From Ziziphus jujuba (lineage: Eukaryota > Streptophyta > Magnoliopsida > Rosales > Rhamnaceae), in the NCBI RefSeq assembly GCF_031755915.1, contig NC_083388.1:28427001-28491000 (forward strand): DNA of 64,000 nucleotides, in the 5' to 3' direction. How positions within the stretch are numbered: the first letter of the stretch is position 1; each line of letters begins with the position of its first letter. Below, one piece after another: positions 42,931 through 54,872 of the stretch. Below the pieces are notes generated by a model that saw only the letters and a program-made list of their open reading frames with translations, was not told the DNA's origin and made no database searches. The translations under genes were made by a program, and so were the position numbers.

Positions 42931-44744
42931 CCTAAGCTAAATCACAGGACGTTGAAGAAGTTGACCAAGTTTGTAGTGCCTGAACACTTAATCAATGATT
43001 TATAAAATGTATCTGATCTTTAATCTAGTACTTCTTGTCAATTGATTGCATAGTATGATTATGATGATTTATATTACTTTAACTAATAGTTGATGAATGG
43101 AGATTGATTTTCTTAATTCATTGACTTTCCTTCAAGCTGGCGGCTTTTTAATTATAGTAAACAATTCATGAGAAGAAGTAGCAGATACTAAAATTATTTC
43201 CAGGCTTCCAAAGTCCTCTGCTATGGGCCTCTGACTGCTGCATGATAATGTCATATTCTTAGGATAATGATGAAGCAAGTGGATGAAGAGACTTTCCTCC
43301 ATTGACTAAAGCCGCCTAATAATGAAGCCAATCCTAACAATAATTACCAGATCACAATGCCAACATTTCGGATTCTTTGCTCCATGATCTTGCAAGAATG
43401 GCTGAGCAATTTCATAGTTTTAATTTGTTGCCGGACGAGGCCCAACTTGTTGCTGAAGCTTTAAATTTTGAGCACCTTAGAAGGTATTGAAACTGTTTAT
43501 TTATTTCGTATTAATCCCAAACTTATACACTTTTACAATAAAATTATGAATGGTTAAAAAAAAAAAAAAATCATATATTTTATTAAATTATATAAAACTT
43601 CTGACTAGTTGGTATTAGATTTTGAACATAATATGGTTCATCTTCCATTAAAAAAGAAAAAAAAAAATCATCTAAATGACTAGTGAAAGTTTTTAGAAGC
43701 AAACGGCTGCAAGATTGACAATCTTTCCCCATTAAACATATATAAGAACACGGGGAACTAATATACAAAAAAATAAAATAAAATAAAATAAAGCTCATCA
43801 GGTAATGTTGTTCTAATATTCTTGAAAAAGCAAAAATATATCTGGATGCGCTTAATACCTGAAAAAGAAAAAATCACTATAAAAAAGGAAAAAAGAAAAA
43901 ATAACTATTCAATACTTGTTATGGGTCATGGGCTGAATGTCTGTTAATGGGCACGCTAAAAGTACATTCTCGGGATGGGCTATTCTTTGACCAGGGATAA
44001 AGCCCGTTAGTACATCAGGAACAATACCCGTATAACATAATATAATGTTGCAGTTCGTTGTCTATTGGAATGCAAATACTTTTGTTAATTGAAATTTGTT
44101 AAAAATAAAATCAAATAAAGAGCTGATGGGTATTTGCATGCCATTTGTACTCTGGACATCATATGTATTTATTTGAATGTTTCTAGTTTATGCCTTATTT
44201 TGGCCTTTCTGTGCTTTAGAAGATGCATATTTCTTGTCTATCTGTTTGATGTTGTGCTTTCCATCAAATTTGCCATATTTGTTTTATTTGAGGATCTAAT
44301 ATTTTAGTATGGTTCCAAGTAAAATCGAGAACTAGGTTCCTCTGCTCTTTTAATTTTACCAGCACCAATCAACTTGAAAAATATTGTCTAGCTCATTTAT
44401 TTTCTATGTCCTGATACTCATGCTCCCAAGTCTCATGTTTCAACGGCGTGTAATGTATTAGTGGTTCTCCTGTACACTTACGTTGTTAACTAAACTTCTT
44501 CTTACTGTTTGTATTGTGTATCATTACTTCATGTAGTTAGAGATCATCATGTATTTTAAATTATTTTAAATTATTCTATTCCTATTTGTTGTAATCATCT
44601 TCTTCTCCGTAATTGGGTATTTATACCCAGGTCCTACTGAATAATAAAATTGAATTACTTTCTAGCTTTCTCAAGTCATTATATAATGGACTAGACAGCA
44701 GAAATGGTGTGTGCACTCCTGAGACAAAAAAGGAAAAATTATGA
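42931..44744. other. Spacer holding the copy D promoter and the 3' flank of pseudogene E
   Basis: Part of it (43905-44300) is a diverged copy of the flank at 33580-34150. A plus-strand frame at about 43341-43486 reads like protein (MAEQFHSFNLLPDEAQLVAEAL) but ends at a stop and matches no family I know. The rest is AT-rich. Confidence 0.45.
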
Positions 44745-45757
44745 GTCTGTTTGGCCATGTTTTCTATTTTCTGTTTTCGAAACATTATTTTCAAAATAAA
44801 GAATAAAAAACAGTTTTGCTGGTTAATGAGAACAAGGAGCGTTTGGCTATTAATATTTAAAAACAATTTTCAAAACTAAAAAACAGAAAACATGTTTGGA
44901 AAGGTAAAAACAAAAATAAACAATAAAAAGGAAAAAAAAAGTACAATGGGAGATAAGGGAAAAAAAATGGAGATAAGAAAAAAAAAACTTAAAAAACAGA
45001 AAAACAATGAAAAAGAAAAAGTAAAAAATTGAAAAATTAAAAAAATATATCTAATAGAAATGGAAAATAAGAAAAAAAAATAATGGAATAAGGGAAAATG
45101 GAAAATTAGGAAAAAAAACAAATAGAGAGAGAGAGAGAGAAAGAAAGAGAGAATATTTGATAAGGAAAAAACCGAAAATAAGAAAAAAGAACAAATTAGC
45201 AAAATAAATAATTGGTATAAGAAATATTTGCAAAAAAAAAAATGATAGAAGAAGTAAGATAAAAAAATAAAAAACTAGTAGGCATATAATGAAGGAAAGG
45301 AAAATAAAAAATAATAATAAAAAAATTGATGTAACTTATAAAGGATTAAAAAAAAAATTATTTTTTTAAGTTGTTCTATTAAAAAAAGAAAATAAAATAA
45401 GAGAATAAAAAAATTTTATTAGATACATTTATTAAGGCATAATATTCTATCTTTCTCTTTCTATAACTTTCTTTCTCAAAAATATTTCAAAGAATTGAAG
45501 TAATGTTTTCTCTCTATAAATTTCTTTCTATAAGATAGAGAAATGCATGCTAAAGAAAAACAATGAAAAAAACAAATTAAAATAATATGTATTTTATTAT
45601 TTTCAAAATAGATGAAAATATCATTTTATTGTTTTTTTAATTTTTTTATTATTTGTTTTTAAAAATTGATGACAAAATAAATAATTTTTTATTTTAAAAA
45701 TAATTTTATATTTTAGAGAGCAGAAAACTGTTTTAAAAGATGATAGTTAAACAGGTC
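44745..45757. mobile_element. MITE-like element with GTCTGTTTGGCC / GTTAAACAGGTC ends
   Basis: The left end GTCTGTTTGGCC and the right end GTTAAACAGGTC are imperfect inverted repeats around an A-rich core with 'caaaatag', 'aaaacag' and 'gtttggc' phrases. An internal 'gcgtttggctattaat' near 44839 suggests nesting. The same type of end is seen at 56567 and 56984. No transposase frame remains. No target duplication could be fixed. Confidence 0.5.
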
Positions 45758-45904
45758 TATATTTTTTACTTAAAAATGGTAACTTTGACATGACAAAAAG
45801 GTTGCTTGTTCCTAACTTCTATGAGAAACTCCCAGAAGATGAATAAGTTATTCCACATTCATAGTCGCAGACATGGCATTGCCTGGGATATAGAAGAGAA
45901 AAGT

Positions 45905-47545
45905 CAAGATGAGGATGGATCTGGTAGAATTGGGACTGCAATACTTTCTTCGATCATCTGTACAACTTTGTTAATGGTGGGTCTCTGTTCCAGGTTCTTT
46001 TGAATGCACCATATGGCAATCTTCACGCGCTTCTCCACCTACTTGTTACGAAATTGGGAGAAAAATAAATAGCAACGGAAACAAAGAAAGCGAACAACAA
46101 ACACACAATTAACGTGGAAACCCTTGACGGGAAAAACCACGGACAGGGAGAAGTAAATCCAATATCGAAAGATTGGTACAAAAGGTGAGCCGAATTGTGC
46201 GATACCTTGAAAACCTAATTACAGCCGAAAACTAAATATATATATAGTACAGAAGAAAACCCTAAATTGAACAGGTCCGTACCGCGGGGGTGCTGCCCCC
46301 GCACCCCCGTCGGGCTCAGTGGTGGGCTACGATCTCGGGCCTATCGGCCCGAGATCTCCGCTTCCACCACAAAACCCCAAATTTTTCTCCAAAATTAGTT
46401 TTACCAAAATGGGTCGCACCGCGAGCTTTTCGGATCGGGTCAACAAAAATTCGGGTCACTAACTCTAACACTACTCGATATCCTCCATTGCCTCTCTATC
46501 ATCCTTAACTAGTTGGTCCAGGTTTCCTACCTTCTATAAAGCAATCATGTGTCCAATCAGCAAGCACCATTTGATTTTCATTTTCCGCCTCTGTGTCAAA
46601 ACATTTCCTGCTGCAGATAAGTTCTAAGAACAAATTGCCATAGCTGTAAACATCCATCTTGACGGTGATTGGCGTACTTCTAAACCACTCAGGAGCAACA
46701 TTAACGTTTTGTTCCCCTGATTCCAGTCATCGTTCGACTCTGCTCTGTCTTTAACAGCTTGGCTAATCCAAAGTCTGAAACTTTTGCTGTAAAACTGCCG
46801 TCTAGAAGAATGTTTTGAGGCTTGATATCAAAATGTGTGACTTGGGCGCTGCAAATAAAGTAGCTCTCTTGCAATTTATAAGGCTATTTGGATCCTACCA
46901 TTCAAATTTATCCTTGAATCACCAAAGAGGAGGCTTGCAAGATAACCATTGCTCATAAAACTCACATACAAGAAGCTGGTGCTGCTCTGCGTTACAGAAG
47001 CCTAACAATTTGATTAAATTACTATGATTTGTTCAGCCAATCGCATTCACCTCAGCTATGAAATCCTGCTCTCTTTCTGCCACCATATTGTTGAACATTT
47101 CAACTGCAATGTAGTTTCAAGTATAAGATGCTAGAAAGCCTTTAAAAAGTTTCCCAAAAGTACCACTACCAATCTCTTCCTTGAATTCATCTGTAATCAT
47201 TTTAATATCCTCACATGTGAAAACATTGAAGATACATGCCTGCCAAGATCAGAGGTTCAACAATTCTTCTTTTCCTATCCATAAAGTGAACAACCATAAC
47301 TGGCAATGAAAGGATGTTTAGAGACACTGAAATGCTCAAGAGGACTGATCCTATTGCGACCAAAGTAGAACGATATTCGTTCCTCCAGGTTGAATAGTAG
47401 AGTTGTCTACTTTGCTTGTTCTAACCGTTGTTTTCGCTGGTTTAGACTGGAGTAAATGTCAGCTGCACAGAAACAATCAGTTCAGCAGATCTGCCTACAG
47501 AGATCTCTCAGTTGCTGGATGTTGTACGCTCATGATCACCAGAAT
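45905..47545 (-). pseudogene. Receptor kinase pseudogene E, split by a solo LTR
   Basis: Degraded LECRK/RLK1 copy. From the stop region at about 45905 it can be followed through kinase subdomains to the membrane span (about 47270-47340) and part of the PAN-like domain (about 47455-47545). The bulb-lectin, EGF and signal peptide parts are missing. It carries many frameshifts and stops, a catalytic loop reading HFDIKPQN in place of HCD, and loss of about 11 bp just upstream of it. A 427-bp LTR is inserted at 46044-46470 in the C-lobe. Most similar to copies F and G (Arg/Lys-rich juxtamembrane, SRKCFDTEAE-like segment). Confidence 0.88.
46044..46470. mobile_element. Solo LTR in pseudogene E, with CTACT target duplication
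   Basis: The 427-bp insert starts TGTTA and ends TAACA (the TG...CA hallmark of LTRs) and is flanked by a 5-bp direct repeat CTACT (46039-46043 and 46471-46475). Removing the insert and one CTACT restores an alignment, without gaps, to the paralogous segment at 57985-58010. The interior has a GC-rich part (about 46275-46355). No gag-pol is present, so this is a solo LTR or a very short TRIM-like element. Confidence 0.85.
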
Positions 47546-48177
47546 TTTTCCCCCTTCGACCATCAAATTAGTTTAATGTCGCATCTTTGCCTATTCCTAT
47601 CCTTGTGTGGGCATCTATCTGGGTGAGGGGGATTTCTGTACAGGAGGAATGTTCTTTCTTGGTTTTTGCATGCTCCCAAATACACCTTGAAATCCTGCTC
47701 ACTCAGCAGCGTGGTATGCAAATGCCAGCTTGCCTTCTGTGGGCTCAAGAGATGTTTTCACTTGGTTTTTGGACCTCTCTCGTGAGACTCACGGGGCCGA
47801 GCTTTGTGAGGGTTGTGGGTCTTTGTGTAACACTTGTTTAAGGCCCATTTAATAAATATTTTAAATTGATTAATGATTAGAAGGAGTACAAAGGCAATGC
47901 CAGCCGCCACTTAGGATAGAGATTAACGATGGAGATTAACGGATCTCAAAACTTAGAAATTTTTGTAATTAGGCCAAACTTAAGGGGTGCATATGCAATT
48001 CCCCTTTTTCTTTTTTTTTTTTTTTTTTTTTAATAGTCTTATGATAGATATAGAATTCAACTTTATCTTTAGCCAAAAAAAAAAAAAACGTAATTTATTA
48101 CAATACTGAATAAAGATTCCAAGAATTAAAGAGGGAAAAAAAAAAAAAAACTGCTTGAAGAAAGATTCCAAAAACCT
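47546..48177. other. Unassigned segment between pseudogene E and the next 3' flank
   Basis: 47560-47840 is less AT-rich than the surrounding spacer and open in two directions for 60-84 codons, but I recognise no domain. It may be a transposon fragment. The rest has long A and T runs. Confidence 0.4.
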
Positions 48178-48640
48178 ATTTTGGCTTTTCTGTGGTTTGG
48201 AAGATGCATGCATATATCTTGTTTATTTATCTTGAGATGAAAAGGAAAAATTATGTTTTTATTCAAAAAGAATAACTTGACTTGATAAAAGTTTGCTTGT
48301 TCCTCACTTCTACGAGAAACTCATAGCATTGCGTGGGATACGGGACTAAAAAAGTCCAGATGAGGGTATGGACCACAAGGAAGAAAAAGCATAGAGGAAA
48401 TGGAGATTTAAATGTTGTCGTTGGCATATTCTCTACGTCGATGTTGGAGAAGCTGATTATAATTAATTGGTATTTTAAAACACATAGTCCTACTTGTTCC
48501 TAGAGGAACACCGCGTAGACTCATTTGGTTGAGTCAGTCTTTGCTGTTTACTTTTCTTTAGTACATAAGGTTTTCTTGCAGAGTTATCTGCTGGATAAAA
48601 GTTTTATTTCTCTGGTTATGCATGATCAGAATCCCCGTAG
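48178..48640 (-). pseudogene. Scar of a deleted receptor kinase gene
   Basis: Ordered as in an intact unit: 3' flank phrase ggcttttctgtggttt (48183-48198), 3' UTR and stop region (about 48288-48370, as at 52260-52377), a fragment like the signal-peptide coding region (about 48380-48410; compare copy D near 42808-42835), then promoter (ttggtattttaaaac near 48458). So almost the whole reading frame of about 2.4 kb is missing, with the junction near 48370. Confidence 0.65.
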
Positions 48641-48641
48641 T

Positions 48642-49438
48642 TAGAGGTGGATAAAATCCAATCCAATTCGTTCAATCCGTCCAATCCAATCAATTTTTAA
48701 CAGTTTGGACTGGATTTTTATATCAATTGGATTGGATTGGGTTCAAAATATTATAAATTATATGGATTAGATTGGTTATGGATTAGAAATATAAATCCAA
48801 TCCAATTCAATCCAATTCAAATAATTTATTATATAATTAAAAAATTATATATATTTTTTATTTTTTTCATTTTTATATATAAATTTTAATATTTTTTTCA
48901 TTTTTATATATTAAATTTTAACTTTTTTTTTACCATTTTTATATATTAATTTTTAATATGTATATTTTTTTACATCCCCAAATCCCAAATTGATTCTTGA
49001 GTGAATGAATTTTGATGAATGTATTATTTTACATTATTTGTTCTAAAAATTTTAATATGATTTTGTAGGAGTGAGATGATGACATTAATGTTTGCTACTT
49101 GATAAGTGAATGACGTATATCATTTGCTACATTTTTTTCTTTATTTTTCATTGTAAACTATGTTGTATTATTCTAATTGTATTTTACATTTAGATAATTA
49201 TAATTTATTATTTATATTTTATATTTGGAAAAATTTTTATTTGTATTATATATTTATAAGTTAGTAAATTTCATACCGATCAACCAATCCAAATCAAACT
49301 GATCATAAATGATTTGGTTTGGTTTGGATTTAATGTTTTAATAGTTTGGTTTGGATTGCATATTAGAAAAACCGATAAGTATGGATTAGATTGTATTTCA
49401 ATTCAAAACCAAACCAACCCAATCCATACCCACCTCTA
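48642..49438. mobile_element. Non-autonomous hAT-type element
   Basis: This 797-bp element begins TAGAGGTGG and ends CCACCTCTA, a perfect 9-bp inverted repeat. It is flanked by near-identical 8-bp direct repeats, CCCGTAGT (48634-48641) and TCCGTAGT (49439-49446). An 8-bp target duplication and TAGAGGTG-type ends fit the hAT superfamily. The subterminal parts hold many short motifs (ccaatcc, ggtttgg) like those seen in hAT elements. No transposase frame remains. The paralogous segment near 56090-56125 lacks the insert. Confidence 0.85.
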
Positions 49439-49786
49439 TCCGTAGTTGTGGATGAGGAAGAGTCAGCATGCATCATTGTTCTTCATGAAAAGGGATAGAG
49501 TAGAAAAAGTCTTCATGCAAAATAATGTCTAGGGTAGTTAATTTCAAGTATCAATAAGTATGAGACATGTATTCTCATTCTCTACCTTCCCCACAAATAT
49601 CTTGACTTTTATTTTAAGGAAAATATAATGTAAGACTAGTATACACTTTGGAAAATAAGATCAACAGGTAAGTGGAAAATTGGAGCATTGAAAAAAATAC
49701 CTTTGATTAAAATAGTATTCTTTTTTTTCTATATTTATCTTTAAAATGGTAACTTTTCTTGGTTTCACAATATAATAAATCTTAAA
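49439..49786. other. Duplicated upstream spacer
   Basis: 49440-49560 resembles 56117-56230 ('gaggaagagtc', 'gtagaaaa...gtcttc', 'gtagttaattt'). 49668-49780 resembles 62376-62545 ('ggaaaattggagcattgaaa'). No gene. Confidence 0.6.
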
Positions 49787-50297
49787 GCCTGTTTGATACT
49801 GTTTTGCAAGATGGTTTTTCATTTTACATAATTAAAAAATGATTAAAAAAAAAGTATTCAACTATTTTTGAAATATAAAATCTCAAAAAAAAAAAAACTT
49901 TTTTTAAAATAGAAAAAGATATAGAAGACGTTCAAAACCATTTTACATTTATTTGGAAAACAGAAAATAGATATTATTTATCATTTTAAAATAAAAAATA
50001 TTTATTTCATACAAATATAAATCATATTTCATACAATATTATTTATCACTTTAAATTAAAAAAATACATCCGATACAGATACAAATAATGTTTACTATTT
50101 TCAATAACAAAGAAATTTTTTTCTTATACATATATATCATATTATACATTTACCAAACATGATTTTAGAATTTTCATTCTCCTAAAAAATTTACCAAATT
50201 TTTTTCTAAATTCTAAAAATATGAAATACAATTTACCATTTTCATTTTTCAATTTGTAAAATGAAAAACTATTTTACAAAATGGTATGGAACAGACC
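49787..50297. mobile_element. Inverted-repeat MITE, 0.5 kb
   Basis: The left end GCCTGTTTGATACTGTTTTG and the right end, read on the minus strand, GTCTGTTCCATACCATTTTG continue as imperfect inverted repeats for about 36 bp (both reach GGTTTTTCAT / AGTTTTTCAT). The core is AT-rich and non-coding. It lies directly left of the RNase H fragment. Confidence 0.65.
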
Positions 50298-50625
50298 CAT
50301 ATAAGGTGATTGGAACCATTGCCTGCAATTCCAGGGGAGAGGTTGTTCAATTTAGACATGTTGTGAACCCCTGTGATTGTAGCTTAAAGGTTGAGTGTAT
50401 GGGGATGTTCTATGCTTGTGCTCGGGCGGTTGACGAGGACTGGAGAGAAGTAATCTTTGAGTGAGACTGCAAAGAACTCATTGATGGCATAAACTCTTCA
50501 AACAATTGTTTGCCATGGAACTTGTCCTCCATTTTGGGTGATATCAAAGACAGGTATATTGCGTCTCAAGAGAAGCAAACATGGTAGCTGACTGGTTAGC
50601 CAAGGCAGGGTAGGAAAAGATCTCC
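50298..50625 (+). pseudogene. LINE-type RNase H domain remnant
   Basis: Plus-strand translation gives an RNase H-like (RVT_3 type) core: KVIGTIACNSRGEVVQF, VECMGMFYACARAV, WREVIFE, then after a stop CKELIDGINSSNNCLPW and a frameshifted end resembling VADWLAKA. Such domains occur at the C terminus of plant non-LTR retrotransposon polyproteins and in many dispersed fragments. In-frame stops and a deletion show it is dead. A related fragment lies at 62568-62750. Confidence 0.7.
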
Positions 50626-52365
50626 TCCTCTAGGCTTGGAAGCAAACTTACCTGTTGATCTCTTATCCATTCTACACCTTTATATTACGTGTCTGTAACC
50701 GTTTCTTTCTCTAAATTGTAACGCTTATGGACCCAAAAAATAATAATAATAATAATAAATAAAATTAAAAACATGAGATATTGGTTGAGAAAATCAATTA
50801 GCAGTTTAAATTGTTATTAGGCTTTGAAGCCCAAACCGGTGAGTTTTGTGGCCTGTAGGATGGACGTAATAGGGGATTACTTTATATTTTGAAGTTAGAT
50901 TAGTTGTTTAATATCATATTGGAGCATAATTACGTACTACTGCAACTTTACACATCCCATGCTTGTTATCACATTGAACCAACATAATAATGGTGAGGAG
51001 TTGTTGTTAAACAGTTGGCCGTGGTCTTTACTCAAGAGATTCGCATAGTATAGTCTCTAGTGGAGAATAAATTGGAACCATCACTTCTTGTTTTTAGTCC
51101 ATGAAGCCATTCAAAATTGAAGGACTTCACTATCCTACAAAAGGACCACCACGGCACCACTAGCTCCTTGGTCCACTTTGCTTCTAGTGCAGGGTCTCTT
51201 AACTTGACCAACAAGAAAATGAAGTTTATATATATCATTTGTAAAGGAAGGCAACTTGGAAAAAACTATCTAAAACACTCAATGAATTGTATATGTACAT
51301 TATTTATTTCATTCACTATTTATTCTTGTGAGCTTTATGATTTGGTATTCATTTATATATTCTAACCAAATTTCAACCAAAAAGAGTACTAAGACCCTGA
51401 AAATTATCATTTGTGATGAACAATACCACTTAAATTTATGTAACCAGTGCACTTTCATACAATACAAGCACAAAATATTTGTTTTTATCACTTAGTTGTT
51501 GACCAGTTCTCCATTTTCTTTCCGGTAGTTAAGTGTTGGTGGGGACTGTTATTTTTATCTTTACATAGCCTTAGATTTGCAAATTGATGTATGTTGTAAA
51601 GTATCTTTTCTTTCTATGTTAGTGACAGAACTCAACAATTTGAAACTTGTTCTAAATCCTGTACTTAGTTGGAAATTAAAGAATAAAAAAAGGATTTTTG
51701 CATTTCATTTGTTTTTGACATTTATGTGTATTTGTTTAAATATTTATAGTTATGTCTATTTTTTCTCTTCTGTGGTTTAGAAGAAGAATATATGTTATTT
51801 CTTTGATCTTGTGTTTCTGCAGATTTGAAATAACCACATTAGTTTGGTGCAATTTGCATTGTCTTCCATTTTTATTATTATCATTATTATTTTTTTTATG
51901 GTTTTTATGCTTGGTATTTTATCATGGTATTTATGTTAAACAAGATAGATAATCCATCGTTTGGTCCCAAGTGAAAATGCAGATGTAAATTCCTTCGATA
52001 TTTTATTTTCGTAATAGCCACCAACCATCTTCAAAAAGTCTTCTAAAATAGTAAATTAAAATATTGACTAGGCCACTTATTTTCTTTCTCCCGAGAGTAA
52101 GCGAATCAAGTTCCCAAGCCTTATGTTCCAACAGTTCTAATGGACTTGGCTGCACGAGTAAACTGGAATTAGATGATAATACCTTCCAGCAAGATGCACC
52201 AGCAATGGTGTATCCTTAGAAGAGATAGATTTAAGAGACAAGAAAAAAAAAAAAAAAAAAAGTTGCTTGTTCCTCGGCTCCATGAGAAACTCGTAGAAAA
52301 TGGAAAAATTACTTTACATTCACATATAGCTAGACATGGTGTTGTATGGGATATGGAACCGAAAA
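50626..52365. other. Duplicated 3' flank of copy F
   Basis: 50626-51345 matches 62750-63410 closely (for example 'ggctttgaagcccaaacc', 'acagttggccgtggtct'). 51490-52130 matches 57005-57600. 52170-52300 matches 63424-63510. No coding sequence is supported apart from the neighbouring genes. Confidence 0.7.
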
Positions 52366-54780
52366 TCAAGATGAGGATGGATCTGGTGGAATTGGGACTT
52401 CAATACTTCCTTCAATCATCTGTATGACTCTGTCCATGGGCGGTCTCTGTGCGGGGTTCTCTTGAATGCACCATATGGCAATCTTCACGTACTTCTCCAC
52501 CCTCTCCAAATATTCCATTGCTTCTTTATCATCCTTCATTAGTTGGTCCAGCTTCCTTTCAACATAGCAATCATATGCCCAGTCAGCAAGCACCATTTTA
52601 TGCTCATCTTCTGCCTCTGTGTCAAAACATTTCCTGCTGCAGATAATTTCTAAGAACAAAATGCCATAGCTGTAAACATCCACCTTGATGGTGATGGGCT
52701 TACTTCTAAACCACTCCGGAGCAACATACCCTTTTGTTCCCCTGATTCCAGTCATCGTTCGACTCTGCTCTATCTTCAACAGCTTGGCTAATCCGAAGTC
52801 TGAAATTTTTGCTGTAAAACTGTCGTCTAAAAGAATGTTTTGAGGCTTAATGTCACAATGAATGATTGGGGTGCTGCACCCTTCATGCAAATAAAGCAGC
52901 CCTCTTGCAATTTCCAAGGCTATTTGGATCCTATCATACCAGTTTATCCTTGAATCACCAAAGAGGAAGTTTGAAAGAGAACCATTGCTCATGAACTCAT
53001 ATACAAGAAGCCTGTGCTGCTTTTCATTGCAGAAGCCTATCAATTTGATTAAATTCCTATGATTTGTTCGGCCAATTGCACTCACTTCAGCATTGAATTC
53101 CTGCTCTCTTTCGGCGACCATGCTGTTGAACGTTTTCACAGCAACATAGTTTCCAACCCCCGATGCCAGAAATCCTTTGAATACTCTCCCAAAAGAGCCA
53201 CTGCCAATCTCTTCCTTGAATTCATCCGTGACTATTTTAATCTCCTCATATGTGAAACATTGCAGATCCATGCCGGGCAAGACCAGCGGTTGAATGTTTC
53301 TTCTTTTCCTTTTCACAAAGCGCACAGCCATAACTTGCAATGAGAAGATGTTAAGAAACACTGAACTGCCCAAGAGGACAGCTCCTATTATGATCAAAGT
53401 TGAAAGATCTTTGTTTTCCGACTTTGGGTACCCTCCTGGAGGTTGCAAAGTAGAATTGCGTGCCTTCCTAGTTTTGACCATTGTAATCCCATAAACACCG
53501 GACTCGGTCCTCCCATTTGAGAGGGGTAACATTTTCTTATGGCAATCGCCATTTGTATAAGTGGCAGCACCGCAAAAACAATCAGCTAAGCAGTTGCGCC
53601 TGCAAAAGTCCTCTGTTACGTTGTGAATCCACTCATAATCATTTAAATGCCAATCTCCATTTGGGATATCATAAAAGTAGAAGCGATCTGTTTCCTTATC
53701 TGTATCTGAAGATGGTTCCGTACAACTTTGAGAAACAAAGTTCTGTTGACATCCTCTGGACCTATCATTTGGATCGATGAAGGAGAAACCTTCAGGGCAG
53801 TGGCAACTAGATTTCTGATCCTGATATGAACAGTAACTATTGAATCCACATGGTCCAAGCCCTCTATCTGGTGGATACAGCCGGCATATATTTGGAGGGA
53901 CGGCAGACAAACAGGTCCAGGCCATGGGTCTTCCTGCAGCAGAGGAAGTACTCTTGGGGTAAACATAGTGCCTGAAAGCTCCATCATACTCGAGAATCCC
54001 TCTGTGGTAGAAATCTTGCATTGAAACAGCATTGGAGGGTAGCACGTTAATTATGCTTCCATCCATTACCTCAAGGTAAATGGAGCCTGACGTGTTGAAG
54101 ATGAGCTTAGTGGCATTATTCGTGCTGCTCGCCCAATAGTAATCCATTACCGAATCTAGTGCAGTATGTTTTGCATAAGCCACGAGATTCCCATCTCCTT
54201 GCAGTGTGAAGGTGAATCTTCCGTCGGAGTAATTTGTCTCCCCGTGGCGAGCAACGAGTGTGGTGCGTTGAACCATTGTTTGCGATGGTAAAAGCGTGTC
54301 GGTTGGTGACGTAAAAGTCTCCCACAAATATTCAGACCCTGCCGTTGCTAGTACGAAACTCCCAGTGTCTAGCATGGCGGCATGGGAGACGAAAACTCGA
54401 TTGTCACTTGGCTCAGCTTGCCAAATTTTTTCTCCAGTTGTGCCCTTGAGGAGGACGAGCTGGCCATCTGCGGTAAGTTGAACTTTTGATCCGGCGGGTG
54501 CCAGCAGCTCGGTCCCATTGGCCCACCAGACGATGGTTCTTGCTGGTATTTTGTTGAACCAGATGGCTAGCAAGAAGCCAGCATTTCTAATTGCTTGGAA
54601 ACCGAAAGCAAATTCACCAGAAGGGGACGCCCAGAAAGAGCTACTGTCTCGTTGTCCTGCGATGAGGAAGTCACCCTTTGATACATTTTTGTAGGTTTGA
54701 GCTGTTGTTGTGGTACAGAATGGCTGCAGCAAAGAGGACACCAGGAACAAGCTCACGCATATGACTAGAGGATATGGCAT
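52366..54780 (-). CDS. G-type lectin receptor-like kinase, LECRK/RLK1 type, intact (copy F)
   Basis: An intronless receptor kinase, 804 residues from MPYPLVICV. An in-frame ATG 21 nt upstream (54801) is possible, but copy G starts at the position equal to 54780. Domains: signal peptide (1-27), mature start AQTYKN, bulb-type lectin (about 30-170), EGF-like cluster (311-344), PAN-like (353-437), membrane span (459-487) followed by a strongly basic RFVKRKRR stop-transfer, kinase (about 524-796). Catalytic set intact: GSGSFG (526-531), Lys549, HCDIKPQN (641-648), DFG (661-663), GTKGYVAPEW. It is non-RD. Its closest relative is copy G. It is the best reference for reading the damage in E, G and H. 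Confidence 0.94.
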   Translation of the reverse strand: MPYPLVICVSLFLVSSLLQPFCTTTTAQTYKNVSKGDFLIAGQRDSSSFWASPSGEFAFGFQAIRNAGFLLAIWFNKIPARTIVWWANGTELLAPAGSKVQLTADGQLVLLKGTTGEKIWQAEPSDNRVFVSHAAMLDTGSFVLATAGSEYLWETFTSPTDTLLPSQTMVQRTTLVARHGETNYSDGRFTFTLQGDGNLVAYAKHTALDSVMDYYWASSTNNATKLIFNTSGSIYLEVMDGSIINVLPSNAVSMQDFYHRGILEYDGAFRHYVYPKSTSSAAGRPMAWTCLSAVPPNICRLYPPDRGLGPCGFNSYCSYQDQKSSCHCPEGFSFIDPNDRSRGCQQNFVSQSCTEPSSDTDKETDRFYFYDIPNGDWHLNDYEWIHNVTEDFCRRNCLADCFCGAATYTNGDCHKKMLPLSNGRTESGVYGITMVKTRKARNSTLQPPGGYPKSENKDLSTLIIIGAVLLGSSVFLNIFSLQVMAVRFVKRKRRNIQPLVLPGMDLQCFTYEEIKIVTDEFKEEIGSGSFGRVFKGFLASGVGNYVAVKTFNSMVAEREQEFNAEVSAIGRTNHRNLIKLIGFCNEKQHRLLVYEFMSNGSLSNFLFGDSRINWYDRIQIALEIARGLLYLHEGCSTPIIHCDIKPQNILLDDSFTAKISDFGLAKLLKIEQSRTMTGIRGTKGYVAPEWFRSKPITIKVDVYSYGILFLEIICSRKCFDTEAEDEHKMVLADWAYDCYVERKLDQLMKDDKEAMEYLERVEKYVKIAIWCIQENPAQRPPMDRVIQMIEGSIEVPIPPDPSSS

Positions 54781-54872
54781 TGGCGGTTTATATGTTATCA
54801 TCGGCTCAGCATAATATTACAGGGGGGATGCTAGGTAAAATTTGATTAATAAACTTGATTGGTATTTATAAA

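Noticed and set aside
43341..43486. Protein-like plus-strand stretch containing PDEAQLVAEALNFEH
   Set aside because: It is short, has no recognised domain and no plausible splice partner, and lies in duplicated non-coding flank.
44876..45233. Minus-strand Phe/Leu/Ser-rich open frames
   Set aside because: They are reverse readings of an A-rich MITE core with no codon-usage sign of a gene.
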